Below are positions 34,327 through 44,200 of a stretch of 64,000 nt of DNA, one piece after another. The first letter of the stretch is position 1; each line of letters opens with the position of its first letter. The stretch is taken from NCBI GenBank assembly GCA_038093515.1, contig JBBPSI010000118.1, positions 1-64,000 of the forward strand, given 5' to 3'. Source of the stretch: Butyriboletus loyo (taxonomy: Eukaryota; Basidiomycota; Agaricomycetes; Boletales; Boletaceae). The notes beneath the pieces were generated by a model. It was not told the DNA's origin. It made no database searches and saw nothing but the letters and a program-made list of their open reading frames with translations. The position numbers and the translations under genes were made by a program.

Positions 34327-34827
34327 TGTTATAATTGTATCTCTTATAACTATCTTTTGCATTCGGACTTCGTCACATTTCTCTTTCAAAAGGTCATGTG
34401 ACTTAGCGCACATGATCGTGGGATTATACATGTGACCACAAGCTGACTAAGCATATGACATCATGGTCCAGACTGGCCCAGACTCTATGATATCATGCCT
34501 TATGTATTTAATCTCTGTTTGCTTCTCTTCTCTTTTGATTGCCGTCAACTTCTATTTCCCATCGTCGTCAACTCGTGACTTCTTCATATGTACATGTATA
34601 GTAACTAGTCTCACGCACTGTATGGTCTGTGCGCATTCCCTTGTAATATAAAAGGGCTTGTGGTTGCGGCTAGGATTCCCTAGCTTTAACCACTTGTCTT
34701 ATTCGCTGGCAACAGTTGAGAAGATTAAGGTCTGAGCTATCCTCATTACACTTGCCAGCTATTGTGTTTTAGCTGCAACAGTTGTGGAACCCCATGTGCC
34801 ACTTGATAACTCCGTTGTCTCGTAACA
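34327..34827 (+). mobile_element. Solo LTR family A (501 bp) with GACAG target duplication
   Basis: It starts TGTTATAATTGTATC and ends CTCGTAACA, with gacag at 34322-34326 and 34828-34832. It is a solo LTR in otherwise unassigned sequence. Confidence 0.92.
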
Positions 34828-34970
34828 GACAGATTCTCAACAGATGGTTAGGATGCAGTATGAGCCTCCTCACAAACATTCAGGCTAGGGTTTATTGTCT
34901 GTTAGCATGTGATTCATTGTGTGGATAGTAGTAGCACTTCAACTTTGATTCAGATACTGTAGATACATAT

Positions 34971-35706
34971 TGTTGAAATGGTAGTGTTCTATTTCTGTAT
35001 TTCACTTACAGCCACTATGTTTCCAGACTGGTCTTTATTACATCATGGTCTAGAACCATATGACATCACTATGATATCATAGTCTAGACTCAGTCATGCT
35101 TGTCACATTACATATAGCTCTACTTATGCTATTGGACGATATACTTAGTCTTATCTCCTATCTCTAATATATCATCATGTGATTCTTACCTTACCCTATA
35201 TAGGTACTATACAGTACACAAGTACAAACACTCCTGTACTGTATATAAGACAGCCCTTATGGCTTGTCGCTTTTCTGTTAACAGCTGGAATCTCTCAGCT
35301 GGAGCTCACTGTCAGAAACTATATATTCGAGTAAATCTAACTTCACATACCTGGAGCTCACTGTCAGAAACTGAGGAACTAAGACAGTGAGCTCCGAGCT
35401 ACATGCGAAGCGCTACAACAACAGTAAATAATGCGCCACAATGTGGCTGAGAATATGACTAAGGTAACACTCTAGAAATGCGCAGAGTGTGAAATAAGTA
35501 AATGTAACATTTTCTTCAGTTCTTTCAGTTCTTTCACCACTACTGTGATATCTCTAAGTTGAGCTCTGCTCCTTATACTCCTCAAGTACCCCTGTTTGTG
35601 ATACTCTCTCTTGTATTATCAGTGAGTCTTTCCACTGATAGGTTTACCCTTGCATCCTTCGTTGCCCTCAGTGCACCTGCTTGGACTTCTCCAAATCTGA
35701 AAGCAG
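34971..35706 (+). mobile_element. LTR family B, plus strand, interrupted by a 234-bp insertion
   Basis: It begins TGTTGAAATGGTAGTG and ends near CTGAAAGCA, with the family C element inserted at 35276-35509. Only about 10 bp separate it from another B LTR in the opposite direction (35717-36090), so the two form a long palindrome. Confidence 0.82.
35276..35509 (+). mobile_element. Short LTR-like element C (234 bp) with TTTTC target duplication
   Basis: It starts TGTTAACAGC and ends AAATGTAACA, flanked by ttttc at 35271-35275 and 35510-35514. It contains a repeated GGAGCTCACTGTCAGAAACT and its reverse complement. The ends and 5-bp duplication fit a small solo LTR (TRIM/SMART-sized). The right palindrome arm lacks it, confirming it as an insertion. 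Confidence 0.85.
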
Positions 35707-35716
35707 GGCTCATAAT

Positions 35717-36090
35717 GTTTCAGAATTGGTGAAGTCTGAGCAGGTGCACTGAGGGCAATGAAGGATGCAAGGGTAAACCTATCAGTGGAAAGACTCACTG
35801 ATAATATGAGAGAGAGTATCACAAACAGGGGTACTTGAGGAGTATAAGGAGCAGAGCTCAACTTAGAGATATCACAGTAGTGGTGAAAGAACTGAAAGAA
35901 CTGAAGAAAAGCGACAAGCCATAAGGGCTGTCTTATATACAGTACAGGAGTGTTTGTACTTGTGTACTGTATAGTACCTATATAAGGTATAGTATGAAAC
36001 ACATGATGATATGTTAGAGATAAGAGATAAGACTAAGTATATCATCCAATAGCACAATGAGAGCTATATGTAATGTGACAAGCATGACTG
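35717..36090 (-). mobile_element. LTR family B, minus strand, truncated
   Basis: The reverse-complement copy of family B has its 3' terminus at 35717 (TGTTTCAGAATTGG on plus). Its 5' part is replaced at 36091 by a family A fragment. Confidence 0.82.
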
Positions 36091-36187
36091 TGTTATAATT
36101 GAATATCTTATAACAGACTTTTGCATTTGGACTTCACCATTTTTCTTTCAAAGGTCACATGACTCAACACATGTGATCATGGGATAA
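36091..36187 (+). mobile_element. LTR family A, first about 97 bp only
   Basis: It starts TGTTATAATTGAATATC and stops abruptly at the family D LTR (36188). The rest of the A LTR does not resume after 36613, so the junction reflects deletion or ectopic recombination. Confidence 0.75.
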
Positions 36188-36613
36188 TGTTACGGTAGTG
36201 GTATACTTTTTCCTTCCACTACCACTTGGACTATTACATTCACCTAGCCTTTTGCTAGTTCCTCTTGAATGGTAACAACTGTTCCTACTTAGTCATCACT
36301 TCTCACGCATGGACGTGCTTTCTTTCATACTCTGGAATCTTCTGGAATATTCCTTCTGTATTTGTAGTTTCCTTCTCGCGACTCAATTAGGAACACGGTC
36401 TGTGCGCAAACCCCAGTAGTATAAAGGCTCGGCCTTTACACCATGTACACTATCTAGTTCTATGCAGCCTACTGCTAGCAATTAGTTCACTTCCAGACTC
36501 TTAGTGTGCGCACTAAGACATAGTCTGAGACTCACCCCAGAATTGTCTCTCGAGTCTCGAGGCCACTCCAGAGTGCCTCCTCGCTGTTCTAGTTGTTAGC
36601 GCCCAGCGTAACA
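36188..36613 (+). mobile_element. Solo LTR family D (426 bp) at a rearranged junction
   Basis: It starts TGTTACGGTAGTGG and ends CCCAGCGTAACA. The flanking pentamers (gataa and aaggt) do not match, unlike the other D copies. LTR A lies to its left and a mariner fragment to its right, indicating recombination between two D elements. Confidence 0.85.
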
Positions 36614-36941
36614 AAGGTGGTGGTAGAGTGGGGGAAGATTTCTGTGGAACAGTGTCACAAATGGATAGAAAGCATGCCTAGAAGAGTTAAAGCAGTTATC
36701 AAGGCTAAGGGAGCTCATACCAAATACTAGATAGTTGGATTTTTCATGACCTGTCATTTTAAAATAGTTGACATTCCATCAAACCCTATCCATGTCACCT
36801 GATTCCTGGGCAGATAGAAGGCCAAGAGTAGGTACCTTATTCCATATACCCATTGCCTTGGGTTAGGATTAGGGGTTATTGTGTTGAGTAATATTTAGTG
36901 TAAAACATGCAAACATGTGGACAGTTTTTTGAGCCACTGTA
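36614..36941 (+). mobile_element. Mariner element, 3' third
   Basis: It matches 8782-8903 and then 9696-9924 of the longer copy (transposase C-terminus followed by the long right terminal repeat ending GAGCCACTG-TA). It lacks the LTR E insertion at the position where the first copy has it. The 5' part is missing. Confidence 0.88.
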
Positions 36942-37325
36942 TGTGGTGCATTGAACATCATGTTCTTTAGCATGCTATGGTTGTTGGCTGATTCTTTTAT
37001 CATGCTATTATGCTTTGTTTCTGAGGATTGGGATTTCACACTAAGGGGATCTGGGCACAGACCAGGGCCCAATTGGGTCATAAGAGTCATCAAGAGTTAG
37101 TATGAGTCAAGATGAGTCAAAAGGACTAAAGTGGAAGGAATACTCTGGAAGCTTCTGGAGTAGAAAAGAGATAGCATCCAAATGAGAACATGATGACTAA
37201 GCAAAGCAGCTAAGTCATATGAAGAATAGGGATTAGGCCCTATGGGCAAATGGTAGTTCATAGAGAACAAAGGAAAAAGAATAGGAAATTGTAACATTGT
37301 GGTGTAGAACACATATTCTCCAAAT
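36942..37325 (-). mobile_element. Diverged family D-like LTR remnant
   Basis: Segments such as GGGCACAGACCAGGGCCCAATTGGGTC and GGAAGGAATACTCTGGAAGCTTCTGGAGTA match the reverse complement of the D LTR (compare 4139-4210) at low similarity. Ends cannot be fixed. Confidence 0.45.
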
Positions 37326-38143
37326 TGTTACAGTTTTACCCCTAAGCGTACCCCGCCACTTGTTTTCCCACGCTCACGTGTCCCCGCCGCCCCTGCCGTC
37401 TCGCGATGCTGCCCATCGCCCACTCCCCAGTCGCCTAGTGGACGTTATCCACTTCCCCGGTCGTTCCTGCAAGTCTCAGTGTCGCTACACTGAGATAGCC
37501 CCTGTCTCATCGCCCCGTCGGGCCGGACCTTCAGCTGAGCTGTCGCGTCCCTTCTTATTTGACCAATGACATTTCTTGCATCACGTGACTAGCATGTGAT
37601 TAGATTACGACGTGTTCTTACCTTCGCGTCGAGACCCGTATCCAAGGGCTCCGCCCTTTGCACACCCTTCGCCCTGTGGGGCTAGCCTCATGGACATCGT
37701 CACTTCATGTTCAGCACTTCTCATTCGCTGACGATGTCGCCACCTTACCTGGAGCTTCGCTCCCTCATTACTGGCACTTTGCCGCTTCTTCTTTCGCCGT
37801 TATGACTTGGACAGACTCATAACCCTTTGCCCTTCACTGCCACACACAGCTCGGTCTGTGCACGATACCCAGTAGTATATATACGAGTACTTAGAGAAGT
37901 ACAGACTCTTTAGCTAATTCTATGCATCTACTTTGTGCATAGCAATCTAGCATTATAGCCCATCTCTGCCTCTAGAGCCGATAAGAGTCTGCTCGATCTC
38001 GTCTGGTTGCGCCACCACTCAAGATCTGCCGACACTTGCTTTGCAAGACACCCGATAGCGTCGTCATGAGTCAGCTAGTTTCCTCATTAGGCTCGAGCCC
38101 CTACAAGTGCTCGCTTGCTTCTATTTGCGCTATCGGTGTAACG
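37326..38143 (+). mobile_element. LTR family E, second copy (about 818 bp)
   Basis: It begins TGTTACAGTTTTACCCC, as at 8904, and runs colinearly to a terminus near 38143 (GGTGTAACG). A TATA-like AGTATATATACG lies at about 37873. No clear target duplication is seen. Confidence 0.82.
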
Positions 38144-38643
38144 CTTAAATCTGATTGCTCCTCGTAGGCGATTCAGGCTACCCACATGCGTCATAAATAA
38201 TAACTTGCATGACCATAAGCTTTCCATCTTCCTTGTTGAATTCTAACTGATTCCAACATTTCTGTGGTCATCAAGGTTCTGTGTCAAAGTTCCATGTGTT
38301 ATAATTGTATCTCCTATAACAAACTTTGCATTCGGACTTCGTCATATTTCTCTTTCAAAGGTCATGTGACTCTGTACACGTGATCGTGGGATTCTACATG
38401 TGACCACAGGCTGACTAAGCATATGATGTCATGGTCCAGACTGGCCCAGACTCTATGATGTCATGCCTCATGTATTTAATCTCTATTTGCTTCTCTTCTT
38501 TTTGATCACCGTCGACTTCTATTTTAATCTCCGTCGACCCTGACTTCTTCTCGTATATACATGTATAGTAACTAGTCTCACGCACTGCTTGGTCTGTGCG
38601 CATTTCCCTGTAATATATAAAGGCTCGTGGTTTGGGCTAGGAT

Positions 38644-39149
38644 TGTTATAATCATAACATTTTATTCATACACTGCGTACACTTTCACTTCGAACTTAGT
38701 CGTTTCAACCTTCAAAGGTCACGTGACATAGCGCACGTGATCGTGGGAACTTACATGTGATCCATTGCTGACTAAGCATACGACGTCATGACCTAGACCA
38801 GGCCTAGACTCTATGATGTCACGACACATGTATTTAATCTCCGTTTGCTTCTCTTCTTTTCTGATCCCCGCGCCTCGTGTGGTTAATCACCGTTGCGCTT
38901 CTCTTCTTTAGTCTATCCATGTATAGTAGTTCCTCACACGCACAGCATGGTCTGTGCGCATCCTTGTACAATATAAAAGGGCTCGTGGTTGCGGCTAGGA
39001 TTCCCTAGCTTTAACCACTTGTCTTATTCGCTGGCAACAGTTGAGAGATTAAGATTTGAGCTATCCTCATTATACCTTGCCAGTATCTGTGTAATACTGC
39101 AACAGTAGTGGAACTTCGTGTGACTTGATAACTCCGTTGTCTCGTAACA
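38644..39149 (+). repeat. 5' LTR of the chromovirus
   Basis: 506 bp, TGTTATAATC…CTCGTAACA. It contains CACGTGAC, GACGTCATGAC (CRE-like) and an AATATAAAAGG TATA box near 38970, a likely promoter for the element's RNA. Confidence 0.95.
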
Positions 39150-39733
39150 CTTGGTTAAAGCTATTGATACACACCCGGTTCCCAGGGCAGGGATAGTCTC
39201 GTCTCCACGCACATACCAGTATGCTACCACTTGAAGGGGCAGCTTTTCCGCTTAGGAAACCATACCCGGAATCCAGGGTTAAGGATCGTCACTGGGCGTT
39301 CACCAGTTTTCATATTCGTTTTACCCCCGCGCCTTTAGGGGAGCTCCTCGGAAGAGCAGTCTTTGTGTCTCGGAGTAGCACCTGTACAATTCATTCTCAG
39401 ACGCTCCCTTTGGAGTTGTTAGTCCGCGTCAGGGTCGAGCCTGATTTGCGAAGTGCGACTTAGGGACCCCCAAATCCCTTTGGCTGAGCAATTCTCCAAG
39501 TAGTCCCTGTGGTAACACGGGAGGTAGAAGAAAAACCCCTTCGTCATCATTTGTCAAATAGTCGTAGTAAAATCTTTACCCGTTTCGGTTCATTACCGAA
39601 CCAGACTTCGTCGGAGATACTACCTCCGTTCGAAAAAATATTTCTTTCGCTCTACTTGCTGTAGAATTCCCCAGAGTTCCTTTGGAAGATAGGGGACAGT
39701 AAGGAAAACTATATCTCGTAGCCTTTTTGTTTT

Positions 39734-40018
39734 TTGCCGAAGAAATCCGGTTTTTTGCCGAAGAAACAATTGCCGATGAACTATCTTGGACTTTTCATCT
39801 TCACCACAATTGCCGCTTACATCGTTTTTGTCACCACTCTCGTAATTGCGCTTAAAGTTTTCAACACAATCGTCGCTAAACAAACTCAACCTTATACCAT
39901 CACCCTATCATTTAACCGAAACAAATTCACCGCCAAACTCTCCTTCCCTACCGTACAGCACCCCCAAGGCGACGGTGAATTATCCGATCACGAGTGGGAC
40001 CAACAAACCTGGAATTAG
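39734..40018 (+). CDS. Upstream frame of the chromovirus with a membrane helix, in frame with gag
   Basis: 94 codons; a second ATG at 39776 begins MNYLGLFIFTTIAAYIVFV, a strong transmembrane or signal-anchor segment. An acidic tail follows (DGELSDHEWDQQ) and a TAG stop at 40016-40018. After the stop the same frame runs open for 18 codons into the gag ATG at 40073. The frame may therefore be the N-terminus of a longer Gag interrupted by one stop, a separate small protein, or a product of stop-codon readthrough. Membrane-targeted Gag extensions are not standard for Ty3/gypsy elements. Confidence 0.55.
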   Translation: MPKKSGFLPKKQLPMNYLGLFIFTTIAAYIVFVTTLVIALKVFNTIVAKQTQPYTITLSFNRNKFTAKLSFPTVQHPQGDGELSDHEWDQQTWN

Positions 40019-40072
40019 GACAATCTGGGTTCAGAAACTTCGGAAGATTTCCCGATCGATAACGAAAAAAGA

Positions 40073-41254
40073 ATGTCAGACCCGGGACCTTCCAATGCCC
40101 CTACATACGATGACCAGACCTTGCGCGCCCTCTTCGCGCAGTGGATGGAAAAAGATCAGCAAGGAGGAATTTCAAAAAAGGTTGCTGACCCAGGAGAATG
40201 GGACGGCGATTGGGAAAAGTTCCATCACTGGTGGACCTCCCTCAAGGTCTGGGTCTCCGTTAATAATTGGAAGACCGACAAACTCCGGACTGTGGCGGTT
40301 CTTAGCCGCATTAAGGGAAAGGGTCAGGATTTTTCCCAAATCCTCTTAGAAGACTATGTAATCGACGAGGAAAAATACATCGACCCCAATGATAGGCCTA
40401 GGGGAAAGAAAGAGGACTTGGCATGGCCAGAATGGGAAACCTTACAGGATACCATACGGAGCCACTTCCAGATTGACGTCTTGGCACATCAAGCGTTGAT
40501 CAAATTAACGGCTTTCACCCAAGGCCAACAATTAATCGATGGATTCCTCGAGAGGTTCAAAGTCCTCTATCGTCAATCGGAATGTGAACCGAAGCACGCG
40601 GTTGAACTCCTCAAGCGTGCTGTAAAGTACGAAGTTTACAAGCAGGTCTGCTTGACTGTCGACGAAGAAACGTTGACAGATTTCTCCCTCCTTACAGAGG
40701 AAATTCGGAGGACGGGCCGTGTATTTGAACAGATGCAGGCAGAAAGGGGAAACGGGCAAACCCGACAATGGCGCCCTTATTCCCAACAGCCACAGCGTAC
40801 TTACCCGGCTCCAAAAGGACCCCCGCCCGGCTACTCTGCTGTCGGGACTCAACCAGGGCGTGGCGCCCCAATGGATCTTAGCGCCCAGCAATCAGGTCCC
40901 GAAACTCGGACTTGTTTCGGCTGTGGCAACGTCGGGCACATCCGCCCCAATTGTCCTCAGAACCCCAACCGTCGGGACAAAGCCGCTTCCAACGCTCGCC
41001 CGAAAGTACGGCAGCAATGGATTCAGCAAGCCGACGGGACCTACGTACAAGGATGGGTTCCAGTCAACTCCGCGGAGGTAACCCCTCCAAACAATTATCA
41101 GTCAAGGCCTTTACCGGCACCACCTGCGGTTGGAGCACCGCAACAAGGAGAAACCTCCCAGCGCGCCGCGTATATGGGAGAAGACGCTAGAGCTTATTGG
41201 GCGGACTTGTTCGCCTGCGAAGCAAAGGAAAAGGCCGCGCGGTCTTTAAAATAG
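40073..41254 (+). CDS. gag: Gag of the chromovirus, 393 aa
   Basis: Capsid-type helical region (WEKFHHWWTSLKVWV, then FLERFKVLYRQSE), a Gln/Pro-rich linker, then a canonical CCHC zinc knuckle CFGCGNVGHIRPNC at about residue 281, for RNA packaging. The frame overlaps pol by 58 nt, pol lying in the -1 frame (offset +2), which suggests programmed -1 frameshifting or reinitiation. Intact. Confidence 0.93.
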   Translation: MSDPGPSNAPTYDDQTLRALFAQWMEKDQQGGISKKVADPGEWDGDWEKFHHWWTSLKVWVSVNNWKTDKLRTVAVLSRIKGKGQDFSQILLEDYVIDEEKYIDPNDRPRGKKEDLAWPEWETLQDTIRSHFQIDVLAHQALIKLTAFTQGQQLIDGFLERFKVLYRQSECEPKHAVELLKRAVKYEVYKQVCLTVDEETLTDFSLLTEEIRRTGRVFEQMQAERGNGQTRQWRPYSQQPQRTYPAPKGPPPGYSAVGTQPGRGAPMDLSAQQSGPETRTCFGCGNVGHIRPNCPQNPNRRDKAASNARPKVRQQWIQQADGTYVQGWVPVNSAEVTPPNNYQSRPLPAPPAVGAPQQGETSQRAAYMGEDARAYWADLFACEAKEKAARSLK

Positions 41255-44200
41255 AGAAGTCGCTTAGTGCAGGGGTGTCTAAGGGACGGAACAATCTTTC
41301 TTCTTCTTCCTCTTCTTTTCGAAATTCTTTCTCCTCACTATCCACATTTTCGGACTTTAGCGTAGACGAAAATGAACTTTTAGATAAGGAACCTGAGTTG
41401 TCGATTAGTTCGGTGTTTACGAATTCGTCTTCGGATGTAAGCGTAGATATTCCCGGATTAGTTGATTACGAAGGGGATGATGACCCTCTTCCATGTATAA
41501 AAAATATTCCTATAGAACCCGAAAGAGGGCCTCCAATTGGGAGCTCGGCGCCGGGAAAGAGCGTGCTTAATTCTCTTTTGAGACAAATGAACACGCGATC
41601 TTCGCTTTCTTCTTCTTCTAATTATAAAGCCCCTACAAAATCTTCCTTGATGTTCGGTGGAGATTATTCCCCGGTGGTGAAAATCACTTACCAGTCAAAC
41701 GCTACTTGGCGAACTCGTTCGCTTAAAGCTTTGCTGGACACGGGAGCAGTTAACACCTTCATCGACAAAAACTATTGCGATACGCGCAGAATTGATTTGA
41801 TTCCGTTACCAAAATCCATGGAAGTTATTAATGCCGACGGCTCTAAAGGAGCAATAGGTCGCATTACGCACAAAGCTTCCTTGTTTATGGAAATTGATGG
41901 ACATTACGAAGCCATTGAGGCTTACGTTTCACTTCTTGGTTCTCACCAAATGATTATTGGCTATGACTGGTTCGCACGCCATAATCCAGACATTGATTGG
42001 CGTTTTAAAACAATTTCTTTCAATCATTGTTCTCCTTACTGTAAAGTTATCAGAGACTCTATTTCATCTTCGAACATCACTTCTTGCTGTACTATAGAAC
42101 CAGAGGTTGCCGAAAAGGTACCCAAGGTTTACCACGATTATTTAGATGTATTCTCTGAGGACGAGGCAGCAAGAATGCCTGAAAGGAAACCCTGGGATCA
42201 CGCAATAGATCTCAAACCCGATTTTGTACCAAAGAAGGGTCGCGTTATCCCCATGTCCGAAGAAGAACAGGAGCAAATCCGAGGTTTTGTGGAAAAAGAA
42301 CTCAAGAAGGGGTACATAAGACCGTCCAAGTCACCGCAGACGGCCCCTGTATTCTTCATTCCAAAAAAGACCGGAGATAAGCGGCTTGTTATGGACTATC
42401 GATATCTAAACGACGGAACCATTAAAAACGGTTACCCGTTACCCCTGATTCCGCAGTTGATCGATCGGTTGAAAGGAGCCGACATCTTCACAGCGCTGGA
42501 TCTCCGATGGGGATTTAATAATATTCGTATCAAAGAAGGTGATGAGTGGAAAGCGGCGTTTGTCACGCCTATTGGAGCCTACGAACCCACGGTCATGTAC
42601 TTCGGGCTCACCAATTCCCCTCCTACGTTTCAGAACATGATGAACGACATCTTCAACGATATGTATGCCTGCGTCATTATCTATATCGACGACGTTATGA
42701 TATTTACAAAAGGAAAAACGAGGGCCGAGCACGAGGAAAAAGTCAAAGAAGTACTCCAGCGCCTTCGAGAAAACGATTTGTTTGTAAAACCGGAGAAATG
42801 CGTGTTCTCTTCAGATAAAGTGGACTTTTTAGGAATGGTCGTATCCCGAAACGGTGTTGAAATGCAGTCGAAGAAGACAGATGCCATCCGAGACTGGCCT
42901 ATGCCCTCGCGTCTGAAGCAAGTTCAAGCGTTTCTAGGATTATGTAATTATTATCGAAGATTCATTGAAGGGTTCTCGGAGATTGCCCGACCCCTCAACA
43001 ACTTAACAAAAAAGGATACCCCTTTCAAATGGGGCTTAGACGAACAAAGAGCGTTTGACACGCTAAAGAAAAAGTTCACATCGGCTCCGCTTTTAGCCTA
43101 CCCAGATCGAGACAAGGAGATGCGGGTAGAGACGGATGCCTCGGACATAGCAGTTGGTGCAGTTCTTTCCGTAAAAGGATCAGACGACCTGTGGCGACCC
43201 TGTGCCTTTTTGTCACATTCCTTCGACGCTGCTGAAAGGAATTACCCAATCTACGACAAAGAACTATTAGCAGTTATTCGTGCGCTAGAAGAATGGCGTC
43301 ATTATCTTATTGGTCGAGAAGGATTTGAAATCTGGACCGATCACAAAAACTTGGAATATTGGAAGAAGCTGCAAACGCTATCAGGCAGACAAGCTCGATG
43401 GCATGCACTTCTTCAAGAATTTAACTATTTGTTTGTTTACAAACCAGGCTCAACCAATGGCAGAGCAGATGCATTGTCGCGTCGAGCAGACCACGGTGAT
43501 GCCGTTACGGACCATAATACCAATATTACAGTACTTCCCTCGAACCTTTTCCTTAATAAAGTTTCCCTTTCTTCTTCCTTTTACGATACCTTACAAAAAG
43601 AATCCGAAAAAGAAAAAACAAAAGAATGCCCAGGATTTTACTATGATTCAGAACAATCCGTATTTATTAACGAAAAGAAAAAAGTCTTTGTGCCGGAGGC
43701 ACTTAGGATAGATTTACTTAAAATATGTCACGATTCTCCTATAGCCGGACACTCGGGTCAAGCCCGTACGGCTCACCTTCTTACACGACACTTCACATGG
43801 CCAGGAGTCACAAAGGACGTAAAACGTTATGTAGAATCTTGCCAAGCGTGCGCCCTCACGAAGGGTAAGCAAAAAGCACCGGCAGGAAAAATATTACCAC
43901 TTCCTTCGGCTAGTCACCCTTGGGAAGATATATCTGTAGATTTTGTCACTGGACTTCCTCTTTCAAACGGCTTTGATGCCATTTGTACGATAGTGGATCG
44001 CTTCTCTAAAGAAGTCGTTTACGTCCCTTGTATGACGACTACCTCTTCTAAGGAGTTAGCAATTATATTTAGAGATAATGTTTGGTGTATTCATGGACTC
44101 CCTATTTCTATAGTTTCGGACCGAGGTCCACAATTTGTATCGGACTTTACCACAGAGCTTTGTAAGCTTCTTGGCATTTCCCAGAAACTCTCAACGGCAT

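Noticed and set aside
39150..39175. A tRNA primer-binding site after the 5' LTR
   Set aside because: The sequence (CTTGGTTAAAGCTATTG) is not a convincing complement of a particular tRNA 3' end; self-priming is possible, so no call is made.
40532..40891. Minus-strand 119-aa frame inside gag
   Set aside because: Antisense of an intact gag; no independent evidence.
43310..43711. 133-aa plus-strand frame inside pol
   Set aside because: Out-of-frame shadow of the RNase H and linker region in the intact pol.
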